Shown: in pieces, positions 1 through 5,318 of the stretch
Numbering within the stretch: position 1 is the stretch's first letter
Layout of the letters: the number at the start of each line of letters is the position of its first letter
Assembly: GCA_937858455.1 (NCBI GenBank)
Contig: CALLYN010001088.1
Coordinates: 1-5,318 of the forward strand
DNA from: an uncultured Kouleothrix sp.
Lineage (GTDB): Bacteria > Chloroflexota > Chloroflexia > Chloroflexales > Roseiflexaceae
Length of the DNA stretch: 5,318 nucleotides
Direction: 5' to 3'
Made by a program: the position numbers and the translations under genes
Notes under the pieces: model-generated
The model's database searches: none
What the model saw: the letters and a program-made list of their open reading frames with translations, nothing else
Told to the model about the DNA's origin: nothing

Positions 1-1
1 G

Positions 2-559
2 AGCCGAAGGACGAATGAACTTCAAGGCGTGAACCTGAGCGGCGCGCTGCTGCTGGCCTACAACAAGCTGCGCTTCGGCAACCCGCTCGATTTCGGCTAC
101 CTGCGCCAGAACGTCGCGCGCGAGCTGGCCGCCGACCTGCTGCTGTATGGCCAGTTTAATCTGCGCTACGTGCCGCACAACCTGTGGGCTATGCTGCTGG
201 CCGGGCCGGTGTGGAATGTGGCCAGGCGCCAGATCGTGCCGACAATCGACGGCATGAGCCTGCTGATCACCACGCCGGCGCTGATCTACCTGGCGCGCGC
301 GCGCCAGCGTTCGGCGCTGGCGATCGGCGCGTGGCTGGCGCTTGCGCTGCTGCTCGTCCCGCTGCTCACCTACTACAACACCGGCTGGTGGCAGTTCGGC
401 TACCGCTTCAGCCTCGATTTCATGACGCCGGTGCTGGTGCTGCTGGCGCTCGCCGCTGGCGCGCGCGTCAGCGCTACCATGCGCGCGCTGATCGTGCTGG
501 GCGTGCTGGTGAACGCGTGGGGCTGCTGGTGGTTCCTGAACCCGCGATTTTTCGCGTAA
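2..559 (+). CDS. C-terminal part of polytopic membrane protein, glycosyltransferase family 39-like (5' end missing)
   Basis: The frame is open from the left edge to TAA at 557-559, so the coding region probably begins outside the window; GTG at 29 is the only nearby start and has no properly spaced Shine-Dalgarno site. Counting from that GTG, residues 11-24 hold an N-x-L-R-F-G-N-P-L-D-F-G-Y stretch and residues 114-132 a YYNTGW...FGYRFSLDF stretch. From memory, both resemble conserved loops in large bacterial membrane proteins related to GT39/ArnT-like glycosyltransferases that use polyprenyl-linked sugars. Four hydrophobic segments lie at about 74-90, 95-115, 130-146 and 152-170, and the protein ends just after the last helix. 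Family members are usually 450-600 residues, so only the C-terminal third is present and the catalytic N-terminal acidic residues are absent. The residues encoded before position 29 are polar, which is odd where the preceding helix should lie; a frameshift or break near the left edge is possible. Family call is moderate; membrane protein call is strong. Confidence 0.7.
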   Translation, partial: SRRTNELQGVNLSGALLLAYNKLRFGNPLDFGYLRQNVARELAADLLLYGQFNLRYVPHNLWAMLLAGPVWNVARRQIVPTIDGMSLLITTPALIYLARARQRSALAIGAWLALALLLVPLLTYYNTGWWQFGYRFSLDFMTPVLVLLALAAGARVSATMRALIVLGVLVNAWGCWWFLNPRFFA

Positions 560-635
560 AATAGCACGGCCTGCGCAGCGCGTGTCGCCGCGGGCTGGGA
601 ATGTGCTCGGGACGTAGGGCCGGGTGTACAGCAGT

Positions 636-1049
636 ATGAATCGCAGGCTGGTCGCGCTGATCGCTCTGGCGATCGGGCTGGTGCTGGTGGCGGCCGGCTT
701 CGCCGGCGCGCAGGGCGCTGGCCGCTCGCTGCAGAGCCGGCTGATCGCCCCCGGCGCCAGCGATGTCCAGGTGCGCTCGTCCGGCCTCGGCGAGCAGCGG
801 ATCTCGTACCACGCGCCAGGCGCGGCCTATGGCTGGTTCTTCACGGCGACGCGCAACCTCGCCGCCGACGGCTGGACGCCGCCGGTCGACACCCGCAGCC
901 GCATTCGTACCGCGCCGGTGGTGTACTGGCGCATCACCCGGCTCTGGTTTGTGTACATCAGCGAGCGCGTGGCGCTGCAGGGCGAGCCAAACGACGCGCG
1001 GATCAGCATTCGGCGCGAGATCATTATCCCGCAGCGGCTCTGGCCCTAA
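636..1049 (+). CDS. Small exported protein of unknown function, signal peptide
   Basis: I do not recognise a named family. From ATG 636 the product is 137 residues. It opens with Met-Asn-Arg-Arg, then an uninterrupted hydrophobic stretch (about residues 5-23) and an A-G-A site at 23-25, a classical Sec signal peptide cleavable before Gln26. The mature part of about 112 residues has no further membrane segment or Cys. It is rich in beta-type stretches, with a YGWFF element, a GWTPP element and a C-terminal RISIRREIIIP strand. An in-frame GTG at 624 would add four residues; ATG 636 is preferred because it puts the Arg pair directly at the N terminus, but neither start has a strong Shine-Dalgarno. 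The stop lies 22 nt before the GH36 start, so the two are probably co-transcribed. A role in the galactoside pathway is only suggested by that spacing. Codon use matches the neighbours, supporting a real gene. Confidence 0.75.
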   Translation: MNRRLVALIALAIGLVLVAAGFAGAQGAGRSLQSRLIAPGASDVQVRSSGLGEQRISYHAPGAAYGWFFTATRNLAADGWTPPVDTRSRIRTAPVVYWRITRLWFVYISERVALQGEPNDARISIRREIIIPQRLWP

Positions 1050-1059
1050 TCTCTGAGAC

Positions 1060-1064
1060 AGGAG
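1060..1064 (+). promoter_or_regulatory. Shine-Dalgarno of the GH36 gene
   Basis: AGGAG, followed by 7 nt and then ATG 1072. This is the best ribosome binding site in the window and fixes the GH36 start. It lies within the 22-nt gap after the small exported-protein gene. Confidence 0.8.
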
Positions 1065-1071
1065 TTCCTCC

Positions 1072-3159
1072 ATGCCGATCCATGCAACCGAGCACGGCTG
1101 GGTGATCGAGACAGACGCCACCGGCTACGCGCTAGGCCTGAACCCGGCCGGCCTGCTGGCGCATCGCTACTGGGGCGCGCGACTGAACGACCCGGCCGAC
1201 TACCCGGCCGCGCCCGACCCGCTGGGCTGGGCGTCGTTCAACCACCCGGCCCAGCTCACCCCCGAAGAGTACCCCGGCCACGCGGGCCACAAGTTCGCCG
1301 AGCCGTGCCTCAAGCTGGCGTTCGCCGACGGCGTGCGCGACGTGGTGCTGCGCTTCGAGGCCGCCGAGGTGCTGCCCGGCGATACGCCCGAGCTGCGCGT
1401 GCGCCTGCGCGACAGCGCCTACCCGCTGGCTGTGACGCTGCACTACCGCGCCCACGAGCGCTACGACCTGATCGAGCGCTGGGCCACCGTACGCAACGAC
1501 GGCGACGCGCCGGTCACGCTCGAGCGCGTCTGGTCGGCGCAGTGGCACCTGCCGCCCGGCGACACATACCGCCTGACGCACCTGACAGGCCGCCACAACG
1601 ACGAGATGCACCTGCGCCGCGAGACGCTCGCACACGGCGTCAAGACGATCGACAGCCGGCGGATCACCACCAGCCACCACCACAGCCCCTGGTTTGCGAT
1701 CGACCGCGGCGCCGCTGACGAGGAGCACGGCGAAGTGTGGTTTGGCGTGCTGGCCTGGAGCGGCAACTGGCGCATCAGCGCCGAAGTGACCGACTTTCTA
1801 TCCACGCGCGTCAGCGTTGGCCTGAACGACTGGGATTTCGCGTGGCGCCTCGGCGGCGGCGAAACATTCGCCACGCCCAGCAGCTACGCCGGCTACAGCG
1901 CCGCCGGCTTCGGGCCGGCCAGCCGCCAGCTGCACGACCTGATCCGCGACACGTTTCTGCCGCACGGCGGCGCGGTTCACCAGGTGCTGTATAACTCGTG
2001 GGAAGCCACCGAGTTCGATGTCGACGAGCATTCGCAGGCCGCGCTGGCCGAGCGCGCCGCCGCCATGGGCGTCGAGCTGTTTGTAATGGACGACGGCTGG
2101 TTCCACGGCCGCAACCACGACAACGCCGGCCTGGGCGATTGGTGGCCCGACGCGCGCAAGTTCCCCAATGGCCTCACGCCGTTGATCGAGCGCGTCAACG
2201 CGCTGGGCATGGACTTCGGCCTGTGGATCGAGCCCGAGATGGTCAATCCCGACAGCGACCTGTACCGCGCGCACCCCGAGTGGGCCATCCACTTCCCCAC
2301 CCGCCAGCGCACCGAGGCGCGCAACCAGTTGATCCTGAACATCGCGCGCCGCGACGTACAAGACTACCTGATCGACCATCTCGACCGGCTGCTGGCCGAG
2401 CACAACATCACGTTCATCAAGTGGGACATGAACCGCAATGTCAGCGAGCCTGGCTGGCCCGGCGCGCCTGGCGACCCGCGCGAGCTGTGGGTGCGCTACG
2501 TTCAGGGCCTGTACCGCATCTGGGGCACGCTGCGCGAGCGCCACCCGCACGTGATCTGGCAGAGCTGCTCGGGCGGCGGCGGCCGCGCCGACCTGGGAAT
2601 GCTGCGCCTGGCCGACCAGATCTGGGTGAGCGACAACACCGAGCCGACCGCGCGCCTGGGCATCCAGGAGGGCTTCTCGCAGGTGTTCCCGGCCAACACC
2701 ATGGAGGCGTGGGTCACCGACATGGGCGCGGGCTACCTGCCGCTGGAGTTTCGCTTCCACGTGAGCATGTGCGGCGTGCTGGGCGTGGGCGGGCACCTCG
2801 GGCGCTGGAGCGAGGCGCAGCGCGCCGAGGCCGCGCGGCATATCGCGCACTACAAAACCATCCGCCACCTTGTGCAGTTTGGCGACCAGTTCCGGCTGCG
2901 GTCGCCGCAGGCCCACGGCTTCTCGGCGGTACAATACGTCGGCAAAGACCGCGCCGAGGGCGTGCTGTTCGCGTTTCGCACACACCTGCCGCCGCCAGCG
3001 CTGCTGCCGCCGCTCTACCTGCGCGGGCTCGACCCAAGCGCGCGCTACGAGGTGGAAGGCTTCGACGGCGCGCGCTCGGGCAGCGCCTGGATGCACGCCG
3101 GCCTGCGGATCGAGCTGAGCGACTTCGGCAGCACCGTGCGGCGCATTCGCAGAGTGTAA
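1072..3159 (+). CDS. Alpha-galactosidase, glycoside hydrolase family 36 (AgaA/RafA-like)
   Basis: Hydrolyses terminal alpha-1,6-linked galactose from melibiose, raffinose-family sugars or galacto-oligosaccharides with retention of configuration. The 695 residues fit bacterial GH36 enzymes (about 700-750). Architecture is an N-terminal beta-supersandwich (about 1-280), a TIM-barrel catalytic domain (about 300-600) opening with YNSWEA at 307-312, and a C-terminal beta-sandwich (about 610-695). Visible motifs are MDDGWF at 339-344 (sugar-binding Asp pair), LWIEPEMV at 384-391, KWDMNR at 450-455 with predicted nucleophile Asp452, CSGGGGR at 499-505, and SDNT at 520-523 with predicted acid/base Asp521. 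All family-diagnostic residues I know of are intact and no frameshift is seen. There is no signal peptide, so the enzyme should be cytoplasmic and depend on substrate import. ATG 1072 is set by an AGGAG seven bases upstream. It follows a small exported-protein gene by 22 nt and precedes a GH4 alpha-galactosidase by 227 nt. Exact substrate preference cannot be read from sequence. Confidence 0.96.
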   Translation: MPIHATEHGWVIETDATGYALGLNPAGLLAHRYWGARLNDPADYPAAPDPLGWASFNHPAQLTPEEYPGHAGHKFAEPCLKLAFADGVRDVVLRFEAAEVLPGDTPELRVRLRDSAYPLAVTLHYRAHERYDLIERWATVRNDGDAPVTLERVWSAQWHLPPGDTYRLTHLTGRHNDEMHLRRETLAHGVKTIDSRRITTSHHHSPWFAIDRGAADEEHGEVWFGVLAWSGNWRISAEVTDFLSTRVSVGLNDWDFAWRLGGGETFATPSSYAGYSAAGFGPASRQLHDLIRDTFLPHGGAVHQVLYNSWEATEFDVDEHSQAALAERAAAMGVELFVMDDGWFHGRNHDNAGLGDWWPDARKFPNGLTPLIERVNALGMDFGLWIEPEMVNPDSDLYRAHPEWAIHFPTRQRTEARNQLILNIARRDVQDYLIDHLDRLLAEHNITFIKWDMNRNVSEPGWPGAPGDPRELWVRYVQGLYRIWGTLRERHPHVIWQSCSGGGGRADLGMLRLADQIWVSDNTEPTARLGIQEGFSQVFPANTMEAWVTDMGAGYLPLEFRFHVSMCGVLGVGGHLGRWSEAQRAEAARHIAHYKTIRHLVQFGDQFRLRSPQAHGFSAVQYVGKDRAEGVLFAFRTHLPPPALLPPLYLRGLDPSARYEVEGFDGARSGSAWMHAGLRIELSDFGSTVRRIRRV

Positions 3160-3162
3160 AGG

Positions 3163-3190
3163 CGCGAGTACACTGTCAGCCGGTGTCGCG
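3163..3190 (+). terminator. Weak hairpin just after the GH36 stop, possible terminator
   Basis: Arms CGCGA (3163-3167) and TCGCG (3186-3190) pair, followed after a GTA bulge by CAC (3171-3173) with GTG (3183-3185), leaving a 9-nt loop. It starts 3 nt after the GH36 stop codon. The run following it (TATTT) is a poor U-tract and the stem is interrupted, so intrinsic termination is only a possibility. If it works, melA would need its own promoter in the rest of the gap; I see no convincing -35/-10 pair there. Confidence 0.25.
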
Positions 3191-3215
3191 TATTTCCAAG
3201 GCCATCGAACATCCA

Positions 3216-3286
3216 TGTCATGCTGAACGAAGTGAAGCATCTCCGCGCTGCATCATTGAGGAAGCAAAGCTTCGCTCACCATGGCA
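3216..3286. repeat. 71-nt imperfect palindrome, REP/MITE-like intergenic repeat
   Basis: The left arm TGTCATGCTGAACGAAG (3216-3232) and the reverse complement of the right arm 3270-3286 (TGCCATGGTGAGCGAAG) agree at 14 of 17 positions. An internal perfect hairpin, GAAGC-AAA-GCTTC, lies at 3261-3273. From general knowledge, sequences of the form GTCATGCTGAGCGAAGCGAAG recur many times between genes in Chloroflexota and other bacterial genomes, so this looks like a degenerate member of such a family. There is only one copy here, so dispersal cannot be shown from the window. It sits on the transcribed strand between the two alpha-galactosidase genes and could fold in mRNA, affecting stability or read-through into melA. 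Confidence 0.6.
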
Positions 3287-3374
3287 ACGAAACACGGTGC
3301 AACGTTCCAGACAAAGAACTGATCGCGCGACCAGAACTGAGCAGCATACACCGACAAGTGCCGCTCTCTTGAAG

Positions 3375-3379
3375 AAAGG
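3375..3379 (+). promoter_or_regulatory. Shine-Dalgarno of melA
   Basis: AAAGG, 7 nt before ATG 3387. It decides the start: the frame stays open far upstream by chance, and an in-frame TTG at 3369 overlaps the upstream side of this site. Starting at ATG 3387 also places the GAGST dinucleotide-binding motif at residues 8-12, where the family has it. Confidence 0.65.
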
Positions 3380-3386
3380 CTTCACC

Positions 3387-4682
3387 ATGGCGAAAATAAC
3401 GTTTATCGGCGCTGGCAGCACCGTGTTCGCGAAAAACCTGATCGGCGACATCCTCGGCTTCCCCGAGCTGGCGAACTCGACGATCAGCCTGTTCGACATC
3501 GACGCCGAGCGCCTGCGCACCTCCGAGATCGTTGCGCGCAAGCTCGCCGCCACGCTTGGCGCCAACCCCACGATCGAGGCCACCACCGACCGCCGCCGCG
3601 CGCTCGATGGCGCCGACTACGCGATCTGCATGATCCAGGTGGCCGGCTACAAGCCCGGCACCGTGGTCGATTTCGAGATCCCCAAGAAGTATGGCCTGCG
3701 CCAGACGATCGCCGACACGCTTGGCATCGGCGGGGTGATGCGCGGGCTGCGTACCATACCGGTGCTGCTCGACATGTGCCGCGACATGGAAGAGCTGTGC
3801 CCGAACGTCACGTTCCTCCAATATGTCAACCCCATGGCTATGAACTGCTGGGCGATCAGCCGCGCCAGCTCGATCAAGACAGTGGGCCTGTGCCACAGCG
3901 TGCAGCACACCGCGCACGAGCTTGCGCACGACATCGGCGTGCCGTTTGAAGAGATCAACTATGTCTGCGCCGGCATCAACCACGTGGCGTTCTACCTGCG
4001 CTTCGAGCACAACGGCGCGAGCCTGTACCCGCGCATCCGCCAGGTGATCGACGAAAACCGCGTGCCGGGGCACAACCGCGTGCGCTACGAGATGTTCAAG
4101 CGCCTGGGGTACTTCGTCACCGAGTCGAGCGAGCACTTCAGCGAATACACGCCCTGGTTCATCAAGCGCGACCGCCCCGACCTGATCGAGCGCTTCAACA
4201 TCCCGCTCGACGAGTACATTACGCGCTGCGAAAACCAGATCGCCGGCTGGCACGCCATGAAGGCGCTGTACGAGAGCGACGAGCCGATCGAAGTGCGGCG
4301 CAGCCCCGAGTACGGCTCGCTGATCATTCACTCGATCGAGACGGGCACGCCGCGCGTAATCTACGGCAATGTGCCGAACCACGGCCTGATCGACAACCTG
4401 CCACAGGGCTGCTGCGTCGAGGTGCCGGTGCTCGTCGACAAAAGCGGCCTCCAGCCGACCAAGATCGGCGCGCTGCCGCCGCAGCTGGCCGCGCTGATGC
4501 AGACAAACGTCAACGTGCAGGCGCTCACCGTCGAGGCAGCGCTGACGCGCAAGCGCGAGCATATCTACCACGCGGCCATGCTCGATCCGCACACCGGCGC
4601 CGAGCTGGATCTCGACCAGATCTGGTCGCTTGTCGACGACCTAATCGCCGCGCATGGCGACTGGCTGCCACAGTACAGCTAG
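3387..4682 (+). CDS. melA: Alpha-galactosidase, glycoside hydrolase family 4 (MelA), NAD+ and divalent-metal dependent
   Basis: Cleaves alpha-galactosides such as melibiose by the GH4 mechanism: transient oxidation at C3 by bound NAD+, elimination of the aglycone, then water addition and re-reduction, needing Mn2+ and reducing conditions. The 431 residues compare with about 451 in Escherichia coli MelA, which it resembles along its whole length from memory. The Rossmann motif GAGST is at 8-12. NPMAMN at 148-153 and CHSVQ at 169-173 follow; Cys169 and, further on, His199 of the AGINH motif are the predicted metal ligands. The CHSV form belongs to the alpha-glucosidase/alpha-galactosidase branch rather than the 6-phospho-glycosidase branches. 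The YGNVPNHGLIDNLPQGCCVEVP region (about 331-352) and the C-terminal HGDWLP are MelA hallmarks. Shorter loops before and after the LYPRI segment explain the size difference from E. coli. There is no signal peptide, so it is cytoplasmic. It lies 227 nt after the GH36 gene, close enough for shared transcription but with a repeat between them. Confidence 0.97.
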   Translation: MAKITFIGAGSTVFAKNLIGDILGFPELANSTISLFDIDAERLRTSEIVARKLAATLGANPTIEATTDRRRALDGADYAICMIQVAGYKPGTVVDFEIPKKYGLRQTIADTLGIGGVMRGLRTIPVLLDMCRDMEELCPNVTFLQYVNPMAMNCWAISRASSIKTVGLCHSVQHTAHELAHDIGVPFEEINYVCAGINHVAFYLRFEHNGASLYPRIRQVIDENRVPGHNRVRYEMFKRLGYFVTESSEHFSEYTPWFIKRDRPDLIERFNIPLDEYITRCENQIAGWHAMKALYESDEPIEVRRSPEYGSLIIHSIETGTPRVIYGNVPNHGLIDNLPQGCCVEVPVLVDKSGLQPTKIGALPPQLAALMQTNVNVQALTVEAALTRKREHIYHAAMLDPHTGAELDLDQIWSLVDDLIAAHGDWLPQYS

Positions 4683-4719
4683 CCGCGATACCTTTCAAAT
4701 ACGGTGACCATAGACGTTT

Positions 4720-4789
4720 GCCACAAAGACACAAAGTCTCGAAGGCGCGCTGCAGCCGCATATCCTTTGCGTCTTTGTGTCTTTGTGGC
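4720..4789. repeat. Inverted repeat with perfect 17-bp arms (CACAAAGACACAAAG type)
   Basis: GCCACAAAGACACAAAG at 4720-4736 is the exact reverse complement of 4773-4789, with a 36-nt spacer. The arms are A/T-richer than the surrounding DNA and internally periodic (CAAAGA/CACAAAG). From general knowledge, CCACAAAGACACAAAG-type sequences recur as dispersed intergenic repeats in several bacterial phyla, so this is likely one copy of a palindromic mobile or REP-type element. It starts 37 nt after the melA stop. As RNA it would form a long stem and could end or protect the melA transcript, but there is no U-tract of the usual kind. Confidence 0.85.
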
Positions 4790-4832
4790 GATTTGACATG
4801 GATTGGCTCTCGCCCTGGAAACCCGCCAACAT

Positions 4833-4855
4833 CAAAGACACAAAGAAGGCGCGCT
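4833..4855. repeat. Third, direct copy of the CAAAGACACAAAG motif with shared flank
   Basis: CAAAGACACAAAG at 4833-4845 repeats 4724-4736. It runs directly into AAGGCGCGCT (4846-4855), the same sequence that follows the first copy (4742-4751) after a short TCTCG insert. Because the shared block covers both the motif and its flank, this looks like a partial duplication of the left part of the neighbouring inverted repeat rather than a chance match. Sequence beyond 4855 does not match. Confidence 0.75.
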
Positions 4856-4956
4856 CGGGGAAACCGTGGCCCACGGCCGCTGAGCCTGCCGCCGATGCAT
4901 GCCTTGATTGCGAGGCAGGCTGGCTGCCAGGGCAGCGCCAGTAGCGTGCCGCCGCC

Positions 4957-4968
4957 GAAGCAGGCTTC
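4957..4968. repeat. Short hairpin and left boundary motif of the tandem array
   Basis: GAAGC-AG-GCTTC forms a perfect 5-bp stem, and its right arm runs into the first array unit at 4965. GAAGCAGGC (4957-4965) is the exact reverse complement of GCCTGCTTC (5263-5271), the last nine bases of the array, so the array is bounded by a 9-bp inverted repeat. Confidence 0.6.
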
Positions 4969-5271
4969 GTGCAACGGCTGATTCCCTTCGCGCAGCCGCT
5001 GACTCCCTTCGCGCAGCGCGTGCTCGCTTCGTGCAGCCGCTGACTCCCTTCGTGCTGCGCGTGCTCGCTTCGTGTAGCCGCTGATTCCCTTCGTGCTGCG
5101 CGTGCTCGTTTCGTGCAGCGCGTGCTCGCTTCGTGCAGCGCGTGCTCGCTTCGTGCAGCCGCTGACTCCCTTCGCGCAGCGCGTGCTCGCTTCGTGCAGC
5201 CGCTGATTCCTTTTGCGCGGCACGTGCTCGCTTCGTGCAGCCGCTGATTCCCTTCGTGCAATGCCTGCTTC
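4965..5271. repeat. Tandem repeat array, 15 units of two alternating types (21 and 20 nt)
   Basis: Every unit starts with CTTCG or a close variant. Type X (21 nt) is CTTCGYGCAGC followed by CGCTGAYTCC; type Y (20 nt) is CTTCGYGCWGC followed by GCGTGCTCG. Unit starts are X 4965, X 4986, Y 5007, X 5027, Y 5048, X 5068, Y 5089, Y 5109, Y 5129, X 5149, Y 5170, X 5190, Y 5211, X 5231 and Y 5252. The higher-order period is therefore mostly 41 nt (X+Y), interrupted by an X-X pair and a Y-Y-Y run. The first and last units are the most diverged, with 5211 also degenerate, as usual for arrays growing by internal unequal exchange. There are no unique spacers, so this is not CRISPR. Function is unknown: a minisatellite, protein-binding cluster or structured RNA are all possible. 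Confidence 0.95.
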
Positions 5272-5318
5272 ACACGCCCTCACCGACGGCAGAAGAAATG
5301 CAGCCGTGCCAGCCTCGG

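Larger units (their letters stand above)
4683..5318. other. Gene-free, repeat-rich region downstream of melA
   Basis: No credible gene is seen in these 636 nt. Open frames on both strands are made of repeat sequence, lack ribosome binding sites and show no recognisable protein. The region holds an inverted repeat (4720-4789), a third partial copy of its motif (4833-4855) and a tandem array (4965-5271). Small hairpins also occur, including CCGTG-GCC-CACGG at 4864-4876 and GCCTGCC/GGCAGGC at 4884-4890 with 4914-4920. I see nothing convincing in 5272-5318. Confidence 0.7.

Noticed and set aside
533..562. Promoter: TAAAAT at 557-562 with TTCCTG at 533-538
   Set aside because: The -10 match is good but the -35 is poor with an 18-nt spacer, and it overlaps the stop codon of the membrane protein. 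A small hairpin, CGCGA-TTTT-TCGCG (543-556), just before it is also too short to call a terminator.
1798..3240. Long minus-strand frames opposite GH36, and 3276-4592 opposite melA
   Set aside because: They are antisense shadows of strongly supported genes, common in GC-rich codon usage. Their products are low-complexity and have no recognisable domains.
1998..3386. In-frame upstream extension of melA through the GH36 gene (very long plus-strand frame)
   Set aside because: The 5' part is an Arg/Pro/Ala-rich shadow of the GH36 gene in another frame. The GH4 Rossmann motif and a Shine-Dalgarno place the true start at ATG 3387.
4718..4981. Plus-strand frame of 87 codons in the gene-free region
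   Set aside because: It starts at TTG inside the CACAAAG inverted repeat without a ribosome binding site and covers only repeat sequence; typical of spurious frames on this kind of repeat.
4965..5271. CRISPR array
   Set aside because: Units abut directly with no unique spacers, and no cas gene is present.
4525..5283. Minus-strand frame of 252 codons from GTG 5283, and a 192-codon frame at 4695-5273
   Set aside because: They consist mostly of translated tandem array and the CACAAAG repeat, have no ribosome binding site, and the longer one runs 158 nt into melA antisense. Noted as a low-interest finding but not called as genes.
5286..5307. Hairpin ACGGC / GCCGT near the right edge
   Set aside because: The stem is only 5 bp with a 12-nt loop and no U-tract; expected by chance in this composition.

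Overview
The window is GC-rich, with strongly G/C-ended codons in all the genes called. It reads as one plus-strand gene group followed by repeat-rich non-coding DNA. The organism is probably a filamentous-type Chloroflexota (Chloroflexia, Roseiflexus/Kouleothrix-like). That placement is inferred from codon style, the large integral-membrane glycosyltransferase-like family at the left edge and the kinds of dispersed repeats present. No rRNA or other taxonomic marker is in the window.

Layout. 1-559 is the C-terminal part of a polytopic membrane protein that resembles glycosyltransferase family 39-like enzymes; its N-terminal part is missing. 636-1049 encodes a short exported protein of unknown function. 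22 nt after it lies a full-length GH36 alpha-galactosidase (1072-3159) with its own ribosome binding site. A 227-nt gap (3160-3386) holds a weak hairpin and a 71-nt imperfect palindrome of REP/MITE type. A complete GH4 NAD+/metal-dependent alpha-galactosidase, MelA, follows (3387-4682). From 4683 to the window end there is no convincing gene. That stretch holds a 17-bp inverted repeat built from a CACAAAGACACAAAG motif, a third direct copy of the motif, and a 15-unit tandem array (4965-5271) of two alternating unit types (21 and 20 nt), bounded by 9-bp inverted repeats.

How the genes work together. Both glycosidases lack signal peptides and should act in the cytoplasm on imported alpha-galactosides such as melibiose, raffinose-family sugars or plant oligosaccharides. 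They use unrelated chemistries: GH36 is a classical retaining double-displacement enzyme with two Asp residues, and GH4 is a redox-elimination enzyme. No transporter, regulator or Leloir-pathway gene is visible, so the locus as seen is catabolic but incomplete. The most unusual item is the two-type tandem array downstream of melA. I see no strong evidence for a wholly new biological system here.
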